From Novosphingobium pentaromativorans US6-1 (GTDB taxonomy: Bacteria; Pseudomonadota; Alphaproteobacteria; Sphingomonadales; Sphingomonadaceae), in assembly GCF_000767465.1 (NCBI RefSeq), contig NZ_CP009292.1:558001-622000 (forward strand): a stretch of DNA of 64,000 nt, given 5' to 3'. A program made the translations under genes and the position numbers. The first letter of the stretch is position 1; each line of letters starts with the position of its first letter. The notes under the pieces are model-generated. The model was not told the DNA's origin and did not search any database. It worked only from the letters and a program-made list of their open reading frames with translations. Below, in pieces: positions 1-8,268 of this stretch.

Positions 1-1253
1 ACCCCGCGCGCGACCAGGCCGCCGATAATCTTCGGAGGTTCCCCCGAAGAGTCCAACCGCAATTTCGGAAAACGATCGAGAAGCGCGTTGATCGCCGCGG
101 TCATCTCGGCTTCGGCCACGAACCGGCCGAGACAGGTGTGCGCCCCGCTGGCGAAACCGATATGGCGCTTCTCCGGCCGATGGAGGTCATAGACATCCGG
201 ATTGTCCCAGCGTTCGGGATCGCGGTTGCCTGCAGCGAGGTAAATGTCCACCAGCGCACCTTCAGGCACTTCGACTCCGCCAAGCACGCTCGGTTTTGTA
301 CTGATCCGATGGAAAACCGGATCTGTGCAATTCCAGCGCAAAGATTCCTGGATCGCTGGGCGCATCAGCTCGCGGTCCGCACGCAGGTCCTCCATCTGGT
401 CACGATTTGAAAGGAGCGCGAAAAGGGTAATGCCCATCTGCCGATAAGTCGTCCCGCCACCTGCCAGCAGCAGCAGGCGCGAGAACGAGAGGATATCCTC
501 GTCGGAGAGCTGCGAATGATTGCCTTGCGCGTCCTTGAACGGCGCGCCGATGAGGCGCGAAATAAGATCGTCGCGCGGATTCCGCCGACTCTCGGTGATC
601 GCACCGATCAATATCTCCCTCACCTTGGCCCGCGCTTCGGCGCGCGGCTGAGGCGCCAGCGTCGGCACCATGCTCGCCATCAGGCTTTCACGGAAGGCCA
701 ACGCCTCTTCCGACCCCAATCCATAAGCCGCGGTGACGGTATGCATGGGAAGGCGGGCACATAACTGCTGCGAAAGGTCGGCTTGGCCGTCGTTCTGAAA
801 ATCGTCGATCAGGATCGAGACGAACGGCTCGATCCACTTCTCGCGCCACCAGCCCATCGCCTGCTCGCGCGTCATCATCGGCTGGATAGACGACCGATAG
901 CGGGCATGCTCCTTGCCGATCATGCCGAGAATAGTGTGTCCCAGCCCTTCTCGGATGAAGTCCTGTTCGCGATAATAACTGGACGAATAAGTGATATTGT
1001 CGCCCAGAACCTTGTTGCACGTTTCGAAGGTCAGCGTTGCGTAGCGTGGGCGGTCGAGCATACTATGCTCGGCCTTACCGGTGAGTTCCCTGGCAAGGCT
1101 GCCCACGAAAACCGGGCTTTTGCTGCGTAGCGCGGCGATTGGCGCGTAGATGTCGTCAACAAGCGCGTAGCCGAAATCGGCAACCTCCTTCTCGACACTG
1201 AACATCTCTTTGTAGCGTTCATCCTTGCGCGTGAGTGCAGACGTCGCTGTCAC
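1..1253 (-). CDS. Cytochrome P450, C-terminus cut by window edge
   Basis: A cytoplasmic haem monooxygenase that would hydroxylate a hydrophobic substrate using electrons from a ferredoxin pair encoded elsewhere. The frame is open from a GTG at 1253, preceded by GAGAGGA about 7 bases upstream, to the left window edge, giving about 417 residues without a stop. The haem-thiolate motif FASGAHTCLG is at residues 367-376 with Cys374 as ligand, and the K-helix ESLR motif is present. The I-helix reads AGGGTT at residues 264-269, so the usual acidic residue before the conserved Thr is Gly. The family is normally about 400-430 residues, so only a few C-terminal residues should be missing. It is divergent from the NTF2-like gene and heads a catabolic cluster. 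The CYP family number cannot be assigned here. Confidence 0.93.
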   Translation of the reverse strand, partial: MTATSALTRKDERYKEMFSVEKEVADFGYALVDDIYAPIAALRSKSPVFVGSLARELTGKAEHSMLDRPRYATLTFETCNKVLGDNITYSSSYYREQDFIREGLGHTILGMIGKEHARYRSSIQPMMTREQAMGWWREKWIEPFVSILIDDFQNDGQADLSQQLCARLPMHTVTAAYGLGSEEALAFRESLMASMVPTLAPQPRAEARAKVREILIGAITESRRNPRDDLISRLIGAPFKDAQGNHSQLSDEDILSFSRLLLLAGGGTTYRQMGITLFALLSNRDQMEDLRADRELMRPAIQESLRWNCTDPVFHRISTKPSVLGGVEVPEGALVDIYLAAGNRDPERWDNPDVYDLHRPEKRHIGFASGAHTCLGRFVAEAEMTAAINALLDRFPKLRLDSSGEPPKIIGGLVARG

Positions 1254-1517
1254 TGGAAATCCTCTCGCTCTATCTTGTTCGGTGCAAGGTTGTTCCTCAT
1301 TCGGCGCCCCTGTCAAATATGGCTTTGCCGTGCACTTATATCTTTTACATTATCACAGAATTGGTCCTGCGACGAAGTGCAGGACGATGGATCCGCGCCA
1401 GATGCTGCTGAACCTTGCGTTCATGCAGAAATAGGTTGCAGACAGCCTTATTCTGTTCAAACCAGTAACTGTATTGGCCCATGCCCAATCGAAGCACGAA
1501 TGGAGCGGGACTAGCAA
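1254..1517. other. Divergent intergenic region
   Basis: A 264-base spacer between the P450 gene (minus) and the NTF2-like gene (plus). It must carry both promoters. It has an AT-richer stretch around 1338-1360, but I see no convincing paired -35/-10 boxes and no clear palindrome. Confidence 0.4.
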
Positions 1518-2024
1518 ATGAGCTACGTTAACGAAGCCGAAGGCAAGCGATCTGACGAATCCGCGATTCAGAAACTTGCAAACCACTATAGCCACGCGGT
1601 TTTTCTGCTGGACGCGAAAATGGCGGCTGCAGCCTATATGACCGACGGAATACTCTCGGCCTTCTACGGCCCGGATATCGTCGGCCGCGACGCAATAGAA
1701 ACCGCGCTTGCGACCGGCTTTGCCAAGTACGACTTTATCATGCAGACTTCGGGCGCAGTGGTCATCGAAGTCCAGGGGGATGCGGCATTCATGCGCTCGT
1801 CCGTATCGGAGTGGATGCGGCGATCCGATACGTCACAGCTCGAATGCTGTTTCGGATGCTACGAAGACAAATTGGTGCGCACAGGTGCCGACTGGCGGTT
1901 CGAGAGGCGGCGCTTCATGCCGGTACACCGAGGACGCTTTCCCGGCGAAGCGAGGACCTATCGAGAGCCCCGTTTCGAAATCGGTATCTCTGGCTTCGAA
2001 CTCCCTGGCCTCTCCCGCTCTTAG
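1518..2024 (+). CDS. NTF2-like (SnoaL-type) family protein
   Basis: A 168-aa protein with the look of a SnoaL/NTF2-fold alpha-plus-beta cone protein. An N-terminal helical part (IQKLANHYSHAVFLLDAKM) is followed by a small-molecule pocket region (YMTDGILSAFYGPDIVGRDAIETAL) and beta strands ending in a WRFERRRF-type strand. Members act as small isomerases, hydratases or ring-hydroxylating beta subunits. No catalytic set is certain here, so the activity is open. The ATG at 1518 has only a weak GA-rich ribosome site (GAGCGGGA). It sits between the P450 and BVMO genes, suggesting a role in the same catabolic route. Confidence 0.7.
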   Translation: MSYVNEAEGKRSDESAIQKLANHYSHAVFLLDAKMAAAAYMTDGILSAFYGPDIVGRDAIETALATGFAKYDFIMQTSGAVVIEVQGDAAFMRSSVSEWMRRSDTSQLECCFGCYEDKLVRTGADWRFERRRFMPVHRGRFPGEARTYREPRFEIGISGFELPGLSRS

Positions 2025-2236
2025 ACTACGCATCGCCGACAGGAGGTAAAGTTCACTGGAAAGGCTTCTGGGATTGGCGAGGAAAGCGCCCACCTTTTTG
2101 GCGGAGGTCGTCATCGGCCGCCTCACCACGGTCGATGCCAAGCCGCCTTCCGTCGCAATGGCTCAGGACCGGACTGCCAGTGAATTGTCACGCCAGGCAG
2201 TTTGCGGAAACACGATCAACAAATGGAAAAATCCTT

Positions 2237-2650
2237 ATGACAGATTCGCACAAGGTCGCCTTCATGGGCCAGGAATGGTTTGAGAACGCCAGCCGGATAC
2301 TCAAGGAACTCGCAGCGCAGCATGGGAAGCCCGGCGATTCATTCAGTCTATGCGAACGCTTCACCGGCGCGCCAGCCGAGATATCGCCAAGTGGCCTAGC
2401 GGCGTGGCATTTTCGCGTCGAGGGAATGCACGCCGAAGCGAACCGGGGAGAGACTGACGACGCCGACCTGAGGATCACCGGCGATTACGGGTCTACACTG
2501 CCAATGGCTCGCCTGGTCTATACGCCGGACAATGCCGAGCAGCGCAAGGCGCACGCCGCGAAGTTTCCAACCTTGATCGAGGGCGACGTGTCCAAAGTGC
2601 CCGGATATCTATCGGAACTTCACAATAGACTCGCGGTGATCACCGCCTGA
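2237..2650 (+). CDS. Small SCP2-like domain protein (putative)
   Basis: A 137-aa protein starting MTDSHKVAFMGQEWFE. The pattern of an amphipathic N-terminus, a HFRVEGMHAEANRGETDDADLRITGDY core and a PTLIEGDVSKVPGYL tail resembles stand-alone SCP2-type sterol/lipid-binding proteins found in degradation clusters. Such proteins bind hydrophobic or CoA-linked substrates and are not known to be catalytic. Family assignment is by general resemblance only. The frame is open far upstream (from 1811), but the ATG at 2237 gives the family-like length. Its ribosome site is weak. It lies just before the Baeyer-Villiger gene. Confidence 0.55.
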   Translation: MTDSHKVAFMGQEWFENASRILKELAAQHGKPGDSFSLCERFTGAPAEISPSGLAAWHFRVEGMHAEANRGETDDADLRITGDYGSTLPMARLVYTPDNAEQRKAHAAKFPTLIEGDVSKVPGYLSELHNRLAVITA

Positions 2651-2949
2651 CCGGCGCGCGCCAGGCATAGCCAGGGAACGGCCTGGCAGTTGGAAAACGA
2701 ATAGTCGCATAGTCGCTGGGCCTTCGGCTGCGCCTGTCAGGTCGCGGTCGGGCTTCGCGTCCTCATTCAACGGATCTGCAATCATGCGCGGATGGACTGT
2801 GACGCACGCAGCGTTCCATCAACCATGACTTGCGCAAGCGAGACTTGTCTTCCCTTGGTACCCGCACATTGCCGAAGACCAATTTGTACGGTATATTAAA
2901 CGTATGGTTCGATATTTCGAACTTTATAGTGATAAAGGGAAGTGTGAGG
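2651..2949 (+). other. BVMO upstream control region
   Basis: A 299-base spacer without a plausible gene. Its last 70 bases become AT-rich and contain the near-perfect palindrome listed separately. The promoter of the BVMO gene is expected here, but no -35/-10 pair with good spacing can be named. Confidence 0.4.
2907..2922. promoter_or_regulatory. 16-bp palindrome, candidate IclR operator
   Basis: The bases GTTCGATATTTCGAAC form an inverted repeat with one mismatched pair, 27 bases before the BVMO start codon. The GTTCG...CGAAC form resembles operators described for IclR-family aromatic-pathway regulators such as PcaR and PobR. An IclR gene lies directly after the BVMO gene. The link between the two is inference. 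Confidence 0.5.
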
Positions 2950-4869
2950 ATGCACGAAACACCCGTTCGGCCCGAACTGATCGAGGCCACCGATGCGCAG
3001 ATCGAAGATGCCGTTCAATATGCCGAGCTCATGGCACTGCGCGGTCTTCTGTACCTTCTGACGGGGGATGAAGCCTTCGCCCGCACCAAGCTGGAACAGG
3101 TGCGCCACGGTGCGTTCAAGATGCCGACGGTGGTCGACGAAGCCGATGTCGCGTTGCTGCGAAACGGTGCGGCCGAATTCCTCAAGTCTTACCGGGACTC
3201 CGGCGCCGGCGAGGTGATCCCGGTTCTAGACCGGCTCGCAGACAGCGTCCGGCTTACCGCGGGCCTGACTCTCAGCGACGACGACGTTGAACTGTACATG
3301 GAGGAACTGGGTCTCCCAGAGACGGAGCGTCGCATGGAATGGCAGGCGCCGCCACCCGCCGACACACTGCAGGGCTTCAAGGTCCTCGTGATCGGCGCCG
3401 GCATGGGTGGGCTCACCGCGGCGCGCGAACTCAAACGCGCAGGCATTCCTTACGAGATGGTCGAAAAGAACGCCGGTGTTGGCGGCACCTGGCACGAAAA
3501 TCGCTATCCCGGTGCCCGGGTAGACACTCCCAGCCGCGGTTATACCAACACATTCGGCGTGGCCTTCGCGCCAAGTTACGCATTCTGCCCCTGGCCCGAG
3601 AACCAGCGCTACTTCGATTGGGTTGCCGACTCGTACGACCTACGAGAAAATATCCAGTTCAACACCGAGATCCGCACGCTCACATGGGACCAGCAGTCAG
3701 CGCGTTGGATCGCCATTGCCCATGGCCCCGACGGCGAGAAGATGATTGAAGCCAATGCAGTGATCACTGCGGTCGGCTTCCTGAACCGGCCGAATGTGCC
3801 GGAAATTCCCGGGATCGAGCAGTTTGACGGAGAGTGCTTCCACACCGCGCGCTGGCCCGACGAACTCGATCTGAAAGGAAAGCGCTTCGCCGTCGTCGGG
3901 ACAGGCTGCACCGGCTATCAGGTGATCCCCGAACTGGCACTCGAAGCCGAGCACGTCACCGTGTTCCAGCGCACCGCGCAATGGTTGACGCCGACCAAGG
4001 GATACCTCGAGCCCTCCCCACCGCAAGTCAACTGGCTTGACCGCAACCTCCCGTTCTATTCGAACTTTCTGAGGTGCCGGTCTTCTCTCCCGGCTTTCTC
4101 GCTTGGCGATCTGACCGAGATCGATCCGGACTTCGACGATCCCCATGCCTGCAACCCCAAGAACAAGGAGATGCGCGATGCATGCATCGACTATCTTGTG
4201 CAGCGGCTAGGGGACGCAGACCTGGTTCGGAAAATGACGCCGCCGCACCCCGTCAGATCGGCACGCCCGGTGACGTGCGATGCAGACTACAACGTCCTCG
4301 ATGCCATCCTGGCCGACAACACCACGCTGGTCGACTGCGGCATCCGCCGGATCAACAAAAACGGAGTAGAGGCGAACGACGGCACCCAGCATGACGTGGA
4401 TGTTATCGTTTTCGCTACCGGATTCCGGGCACATGACTATCTCTACCCGATGACGGTTACGGGTCGGGATGGAAAAACCCTCGACGAGGTTTGGGCAGAC
4501 AAGGGGCCGCGCGCCTATTGCGGTTCGATGGTTCCGGACTTTCCCAACTTATGGATGGTCTATGGCCCCAACACCAATGGTGCGTTGGGACCTGCAACTT
4601 TCCATGAGCTCGTAACCCGGTATGCGCTGATGTGCATGCAGCGCCTGATCCTTGACGAGCGGCAAGAGGTTTCGGTCCGGGAGGCTCCCTACATCCAGTA
4701 CAACGAATATGTCGATTCACGAAATGCCACGAAGGTCTGGAGCGACCCGCGTGCGCAAAACTACTATTGGTCGAGCCATGGCCGCTCCGTGACCCAGAAT
4801 CCCTTTTCACCGACCGAGATGTTCCGGTTCGTGCGAAGCCCCCGTTTCGAGGATCTGGATATCCGATGA
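2950..4869 (+). CDS. Baeyer-Villiger flavin monooxygenase with N-terminal extension
   Basis: A 639-aa FAD- and NADPH-dependent monooxygenase predicted to insert oxygen next to a carbonyl, turning ketones into esters or lactones. The FAD-binding motif GAGMGG is at residues 149-154. The Baeyer-Villiger fingerprint FxGxxxHxxxWP is exact (FDGECFHTARWP, 292-303). A second Rossmann motif, GTGCTG, is at 317-322, and an ATGF motif lies near the C-terminus. About 145 residues precede the FAD domain, an extension absent from classical cyclohexanone-type enzymes of about 540 aa. The frame is open from 2830, but the ATG at 2950 has AAGGGAAG upstream and follows the palindrome, so I use it. An IclR regulator follows on the same strand. 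Confidence 0.92.
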   Translation: MHETPVRPELIEATDAQIEDAVQYAELMALRGLLYLLTGDEAFARTKLEQVRHGAFKMPTVVDEADVALLRNGAAEFLKSYRDSGAGEVIPVLDRLADSVRLTAGLTLSDDDVELYMEELGLPETERRMEWQAPPPADTLQGFKVLVIGAGMGGLTAARELKRAGIPYEMVEKNAGVGGTWHENRYPGARVDTPSRGYTNTFGVAFAPSYAFCPWPENQRYFDWVADSYDLRENIQFNTEIRTLTWDQQSARWIAIAHGPDGEKMIEANAVITAVGFLNRPNVPEIPGIEQFDGECFHTARWPDELDLKGKRFAVVGTGCTGYQVIPELALEAEHVTVFQRTAQWLTPTKGYLEPSPPQVNWLDRNLPFYSNFLRCRSSLPAFSLGDLTEIDPDFDDPHACNPKNKEMRDACIDYLVQRLGDADLVRKMTPPHPVRSARPVTCDADYNVLDAILADNTTLVDCGIRRINKNGVEANDGTQHDVDVIVFATGFRAHDYLYPMTVTGRDGKTLDEVWADKGPRAYCGSMVPDFPNLWMVYGPNTNGALGPATFHELVTRYALMCMQRLILDERQEVSVREAPYIQYNEYVDSRNATKVWSDPRAQNYYWSSHGRSVTQNPFSPTEMFRFVRSPRFEDLDIR

Positions 4870-4942
4870 ATCGGATTTGTCACAGCGACAGGCAGCGCGT
4901 AGATCCGGCCGCTACAGCGAACGGTGCAGGGATAGGCGGCTG

Positions 4943-5887
4943 ATGGCCGGGTCGAACAGTGCAGCACGAGCCATCAGGCTCCTCGAGTTCATGGCCGCCA
5001 GGCCGGCGCAGACGTTTACCTTGACGGAGCTGGCCCGGAGCCTTGGCCTGAACAAGTCGAGTGTGCATGGGATCGTTCACACGCTTCACGATGCCGGTTG
5101 GCTCTTCCGCTCCTCCCAGACTTCCCGGTACGGGCTCGGCCCGGCAGCGGCACACGTCGGCGCCGCGGCCACGGAGGCGCTACCCGAACTCGCTCTGGCG
5201 CTTCCCACCATGGATGCGCTGGCCGCACAATGCCAATGCGAGTGCATCTTCAGCGAATTGGTCGACGATGAAATCGTGCTGCTCGGCTCGACCGGTCCCG
5301 CGTTGATCAACAGTCCCATCCGCCGACCCGGCAACCGCATACGGTTCGCACCGCCTATCGGAACCGTCTTCGTCGCCTGGCAAACGAAGATGCAGCGAAT
5401 GGAATGGATTGCCCGCGCAGGCCCGAGCGACGAAGCCTCGATAATGAAATTCGACGCCGACATGGAATCGATCCGCAGCCGTGGCTACGTGGTAATGCTT
5501 CAATCGCAGCCCGGCGCGTGGACGCACACCTTTGCCGCTGACGAGAATTCTCCTTCCAACGATGATGATGCGCCCCGCAAAATGGCAGCGCGGCGGCTCA
5601 CAGAAATCCAGACGGTCGAGTATCTCAACAGCAACGATGACCTGCTGGACGATGACCCGAGATTGGTTCAATCGATCCAGGCACCGGTTTTCGCAGGAGG
5701 AGTGGTCCGCTTTGCGATCACGTTGTCCCAGATAGAACGCAGGATGAATGTAAAGATGCTGGCAAAGCTCGGTGACATGGTTCGACATGCCGCCGACAGG
5801 ATTTCCGCCGAGATCGACGAGATGGGAAAGCCACGTTTCGCACCCTCAGTTTCCAGCCCCGGCCAACCAGCGGCTAGCAAACCCTGA
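4943..5887 (+). CDS. IclR-family transcriptional regulator
   Basis: A 314-aa regulator. The N-terminal winged helix-turn-helix (residues about 5-65) reads AARAIRLLEFMAARPAQTFTLTELARSLGLNKSSVHGIVHTLHDAGWL, typical of IclR proteins. The rest is the GAF-like effector-binding domain. The frame is open to an ATG at 4877, but the ATG at 4943 follows AGGGATAGG and puts the DNA-binding domain at the usual position. It lies 73 bases after the BVMO gene and converges on the alcohol dehydrogenase. It is the most likely local regulator of the cluster, perhaps acting at the palindrome at 2907. Whether it activates or represses is unknown. Confidence 0.88.
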   Translation: MAGSNSAARAIRLLEFMAARPAQTFTLTELARSLGLNKSSVHGIVHTLHDAGWLFRSSQTSRYGLGPAAAHVGAAATEALPELALALPTMDALAAQCQCECIFSELVDDEIVLLGSTGPALINSPIRRPGNRIRFAPPIGTVFVAWQTKMQRMEWIARAGPSDEASIMKFDADMESIRSRGYVVMLQSQPGAWTHTFAADENSPSNDDDAPRKMAARRLTEIQTVEYLNSNDDLLDDDPRLVQSIQAPVFAGGVVRFAITLSQIERRMNVKMLAKLGDMVRHAADRISAEIDEMGKPRFAPSVSSPGQPAASKP

Positions 5888-5959
5888 AGCGTCGCTTGCA
5901 CTTCACGGGAGGTGTCCCGAAAGTCCGCTCGCGGTAAGAACCGGCAGATGGATCTGGCA

Positions 5960-7048
5960 TCAGTGATCGAACACGATGATCGACCGCGCGACTTCGCCAC
6001 TGCGCAGATCATCAAAACCCTTGTTGATCTCGGCTAGCGAAAGGCGCTGCGATATCAGCTCATCAAGTGGCAGGCGTCCCTGCAGGTACAATTCGACGAA
6101 GCTCGGAATATCGACTGAAGGCCGAATGCTACCCAACAGCGAGCCTTGGATCTTCTTTTCGCGAATGAAGGAAAGCGAGGGAATCGAGATGTGTTCACCA
6201 GGCGACCCTGCTCCGCAGATCGTCGCGGTGCCGCCACGGGCAAGCATGGCGAATGCCTGCTCCATCGTCGAAGGCCGGCCAATGCACTCGATCGCATGAT
6301 CCACGCCGCGCCCGCCAGTCAGCGCCATGACCTGCTCGATGACGTCTCCGCTCGACGCGTCGACCGTGTCGGTCGCACCGAAGCGGCGGGCGAGATCGAG
6401 CTTTCCGGCAATCCGGTCGACCGCAATGACGCGCCCTGCTCCGCATGAAAAGGCCCCGCTGATCGCCGGCAGACCGACGCCGCCGCAACCGATCACCGCC
6501 ACGGTTTCGCCTGGCCGCACTCCCGCGGTATTGGCCGCAGCGCCGAAACCGGTCGAGACACCGCAGGCAAGAAGGCACGCACGATCGAGCGGCATATCCC
6601 GATTGATCGGAATGCAGCCACTCTCGTGAACAAGGACCTGCTCGGCAAAACCGCCGATACTGCAGAATTGTCCCAAGCCCGCAGCACCATCGGAAAGGCG
6701 CGGCGGCTCCTGCGCGCCCCGCAGCTGCTCGGGCGGAGCGCAGCGGTAGGCATGGCCGGTGTGGCATTCCGCGCAGTGCCCGCAATGGAAAGTGAAGCTG
6801 ACGACGACGTGATCGCCGGGCTTCACGGTCCTCACCTCAGTGCCTACCTGCTCGACGATGCCGGAAACCTCGTGCCCAAGGATGGTCGGCAAGGGAAAGG
6901 GAATATCGCCGCCCAAAATGTGGAGATCCGAATGGCACAACCCGGAGGCCGCAACGCGCACAAGAACTTCATGGGCCTTGGGCTTGTCGACCGAGAGATT
7001 CTCAATCTCAAGTCCGCGCGAAAAATCGCGCAATACAGCTGCCTTCAT
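5960..7048 (-). CDS. Zinc-dependent alcohol dehydrogenase (MDR family)
   Basis: A 362-aa medium-chain dehydrogenase/reductase that would oxidise an alcohol with NAD. The catalytic-zinc region reads GLCHSDLHILGG and GHEVSGIV. The structural-zinc loop has all four cysteines (CGHCAECHTGHAYRC). The Rossmann motif GCGGVGLPAI precedes a typical nucleotide fold with VDR. Length and layout match class III/benzyl-type alcohol dehydrogenases. It is convergent with the IclR gene and probably supplies the carbonyl used by the BVMO, or oxidises the alcohol released after lactone hydrolysis. Substrate unknown. Confidence 0.88.
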   Translation of the reverse strand: MKAAVLRDFSRGLEIENLSVDKPKAHEVLVRVAASGLCHSDLHILGGDIPFPLPTILGHEVSGIVEQVGTEVRTVKPGDHVVVSFTFHCGHCAECHTGHAYRCAPPEQLRGAQEPPRLSDGAAGLGQFCSIGGFAEQVLVHESGCIPINRDMPLDRACLLACGVSTGFGAAANTAGVRPGETVAVIGCGGVGLPAISGAFSCGAGRVIAVDRIAGKLDLARRFGATDTVDASSGDVIEQVMALTGGRGVDHAIECIGRPSTMEQAFAMLARGGTATICGAGSPGEHISIPSLSFIREKKIQGSLLGSIRPSVDIPSFVELYLQGRLPLDELISQRLSLAEINKGFDDLRSGEVARSIIVFDH

Positions 7049-7227
7049 CCGCCTATCTCCCTATTGGCTCCTTATGCAGCTTCGATTGCAGCAATTCAAT
7101 AGACTCAATGGCTGCTCCGCTATATCCAGATGCACACGCCAATAAGCCGGTCTTGCTGGTCGGACGTCTCCCGCGTTCCATAACTGGCAGCCGGGGACAA
7201 AAAAGCGGTGGGAGGAAGCGGAGCAGG

Positions 7228-7320
7228 ATGAACTGGGATGGAAATGTCGTCACCGGCACAGGATCGGGTATCGGCGCCGCTACGAGCAGATTGCTTACCG
7301 CTTGCGGCGCCCGCCGCTTG
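7228..7320 (+). pseudogene. Decayed SDR N-terminal fragment
   Basis: An ATG at 7228 with a good ribosome site (GGAGGAAG) opens MNWDGNVV-TGTGSGIGAAT-SRLLTACGAR. This is the coenzyme-binding beta1-alpha1 segment of a short-chain dehydrogenase, with about two residues missing before the TGxxxGIG motif. The similarity stops after about 30 codons and runs into the control region of the intact SDR gene at 7353. It looks like the leftover start of a deleted paralogue. The rest of 7049-7352 shows nothing I can name. Confidence 0.6.
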
Positions 7321-7352
7321 ACAGGAAATGCGCCAAGGGAAAGGAAAAAGTC

Positions 7353-8087
7353 ATGCAACTTGCTGGCAAGATCGCGCTGGTAACCGGCGCGGGTAGCAAT
7401 CTCGGCAAGGTCTATGCCGCAGCCCTCGCAGATGAAGGCGCCGCAGTCGTGATTGGCGACATCGACGGCGAACTTGCCCAGGCGGCTGCTGGCGAGATCG
7501 CCGCGAGCGGCGCCCGAACCCTCGGCATCGAGATGGACATGGGAAACGAAAGCCATATCACGCGTGCGGTCGACGCAGCCATCGCCGAGTTTGGTGGCAT
7601 CGACATCCTCGTCAACAACGCAGGCCTGGCGCGAGGGCGATGGAACCTTTGCTCCGAGCTCACGAATGACGAATGGCGGCACATTCTATGGGTAAACATC
7701 GCCGCTCCCCTGGCACTGGCCCGCGCCTGCCGCCCATCCATGATTGCACGCGGCGGCGGAGTGATCATCAACCAGTCTTCAAAAGCTGCCTATTCGGTCA
7801 TGGAAAGCGCTTATGCCGTGTCCAAACTCGGCCTCAGCGGGCTTACCGTCGCGCTGGCTCAGGAATTCGGCCCCGACAATATCCGGGTAAACGGCATCGC
7901 GCCTGGCATGATGAACGGACGCGTCCCGCCTGAAATCATCGAACGGGCGCTGTCTCGCCAGTCGCTCAAGCGACGCGGCAAACCGGACGATCTCGTTGGA
8001 ACCCTGCTCTACCTTGCAACGGATGCATCGTCCTTCATGTCCGGGCAAACGCTGATCGTCGACGGAGGTTCGACCCAGAGACCATGA
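7353..8087 (+). CDS. Short-chain dehydrogenase/reductase (SDR)
   Basis: A 244-aa classical SDR, an NAD(P)-dependent oxidoreductase acting on a hydroxyl or keto group. Motifs in order: TGAGSNLGKVYA (coenzyme loop), NNAG, the catalytic Ser region INQSSKAAYSV, YAVSK catalytic Tyr/Lys, and the end SSFMSGQTLIVDGG. The coenzyme loop has SNLG where GIG or GLG is usual. The ATG at 7353 follows GGGAAAGGAAAAAG. An out-of-place fragment of another SDR lies just upstream. Substrate unknown. Confidence 0.9.
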   Translation: MQLAGKIALVTGAGSNLGKVYAAALADEGAAVVIGDIDGELAQAAAGEIAASGARTLGIEMDMGNESHITRAVDAAIAEFGGIDILVNNAGLARGRWNLCSELTNDEWRHILWVNIAAPLALARACRPSMIARGGGVIINQSSKAAYSVMESAYAVSKLGLSGLTVALAQEFGPDNIRVNGIAPGMMNGRVPPEIIERALSRQSLKRRGKPDDLVGTLLYLATDASSFMSGQTLIVDGGSTQRP

Positions 8088-8268
8088 CCTCATACCGAGC
8101 TGCTCCGAAACCATCCGGGCCCTCTTCGGCGCCGGCTTGTGAGCACCGACGAAGGAGCGCTACGTGTATTGGCAAATCGGCGCAGAAACGCTCGCTCCAG
8201 CGTTGGACTGACAAAACTGCGCCTTATAGATTGAAGTAAAGAAATATACAAAATCACAGGAGGGCGAT

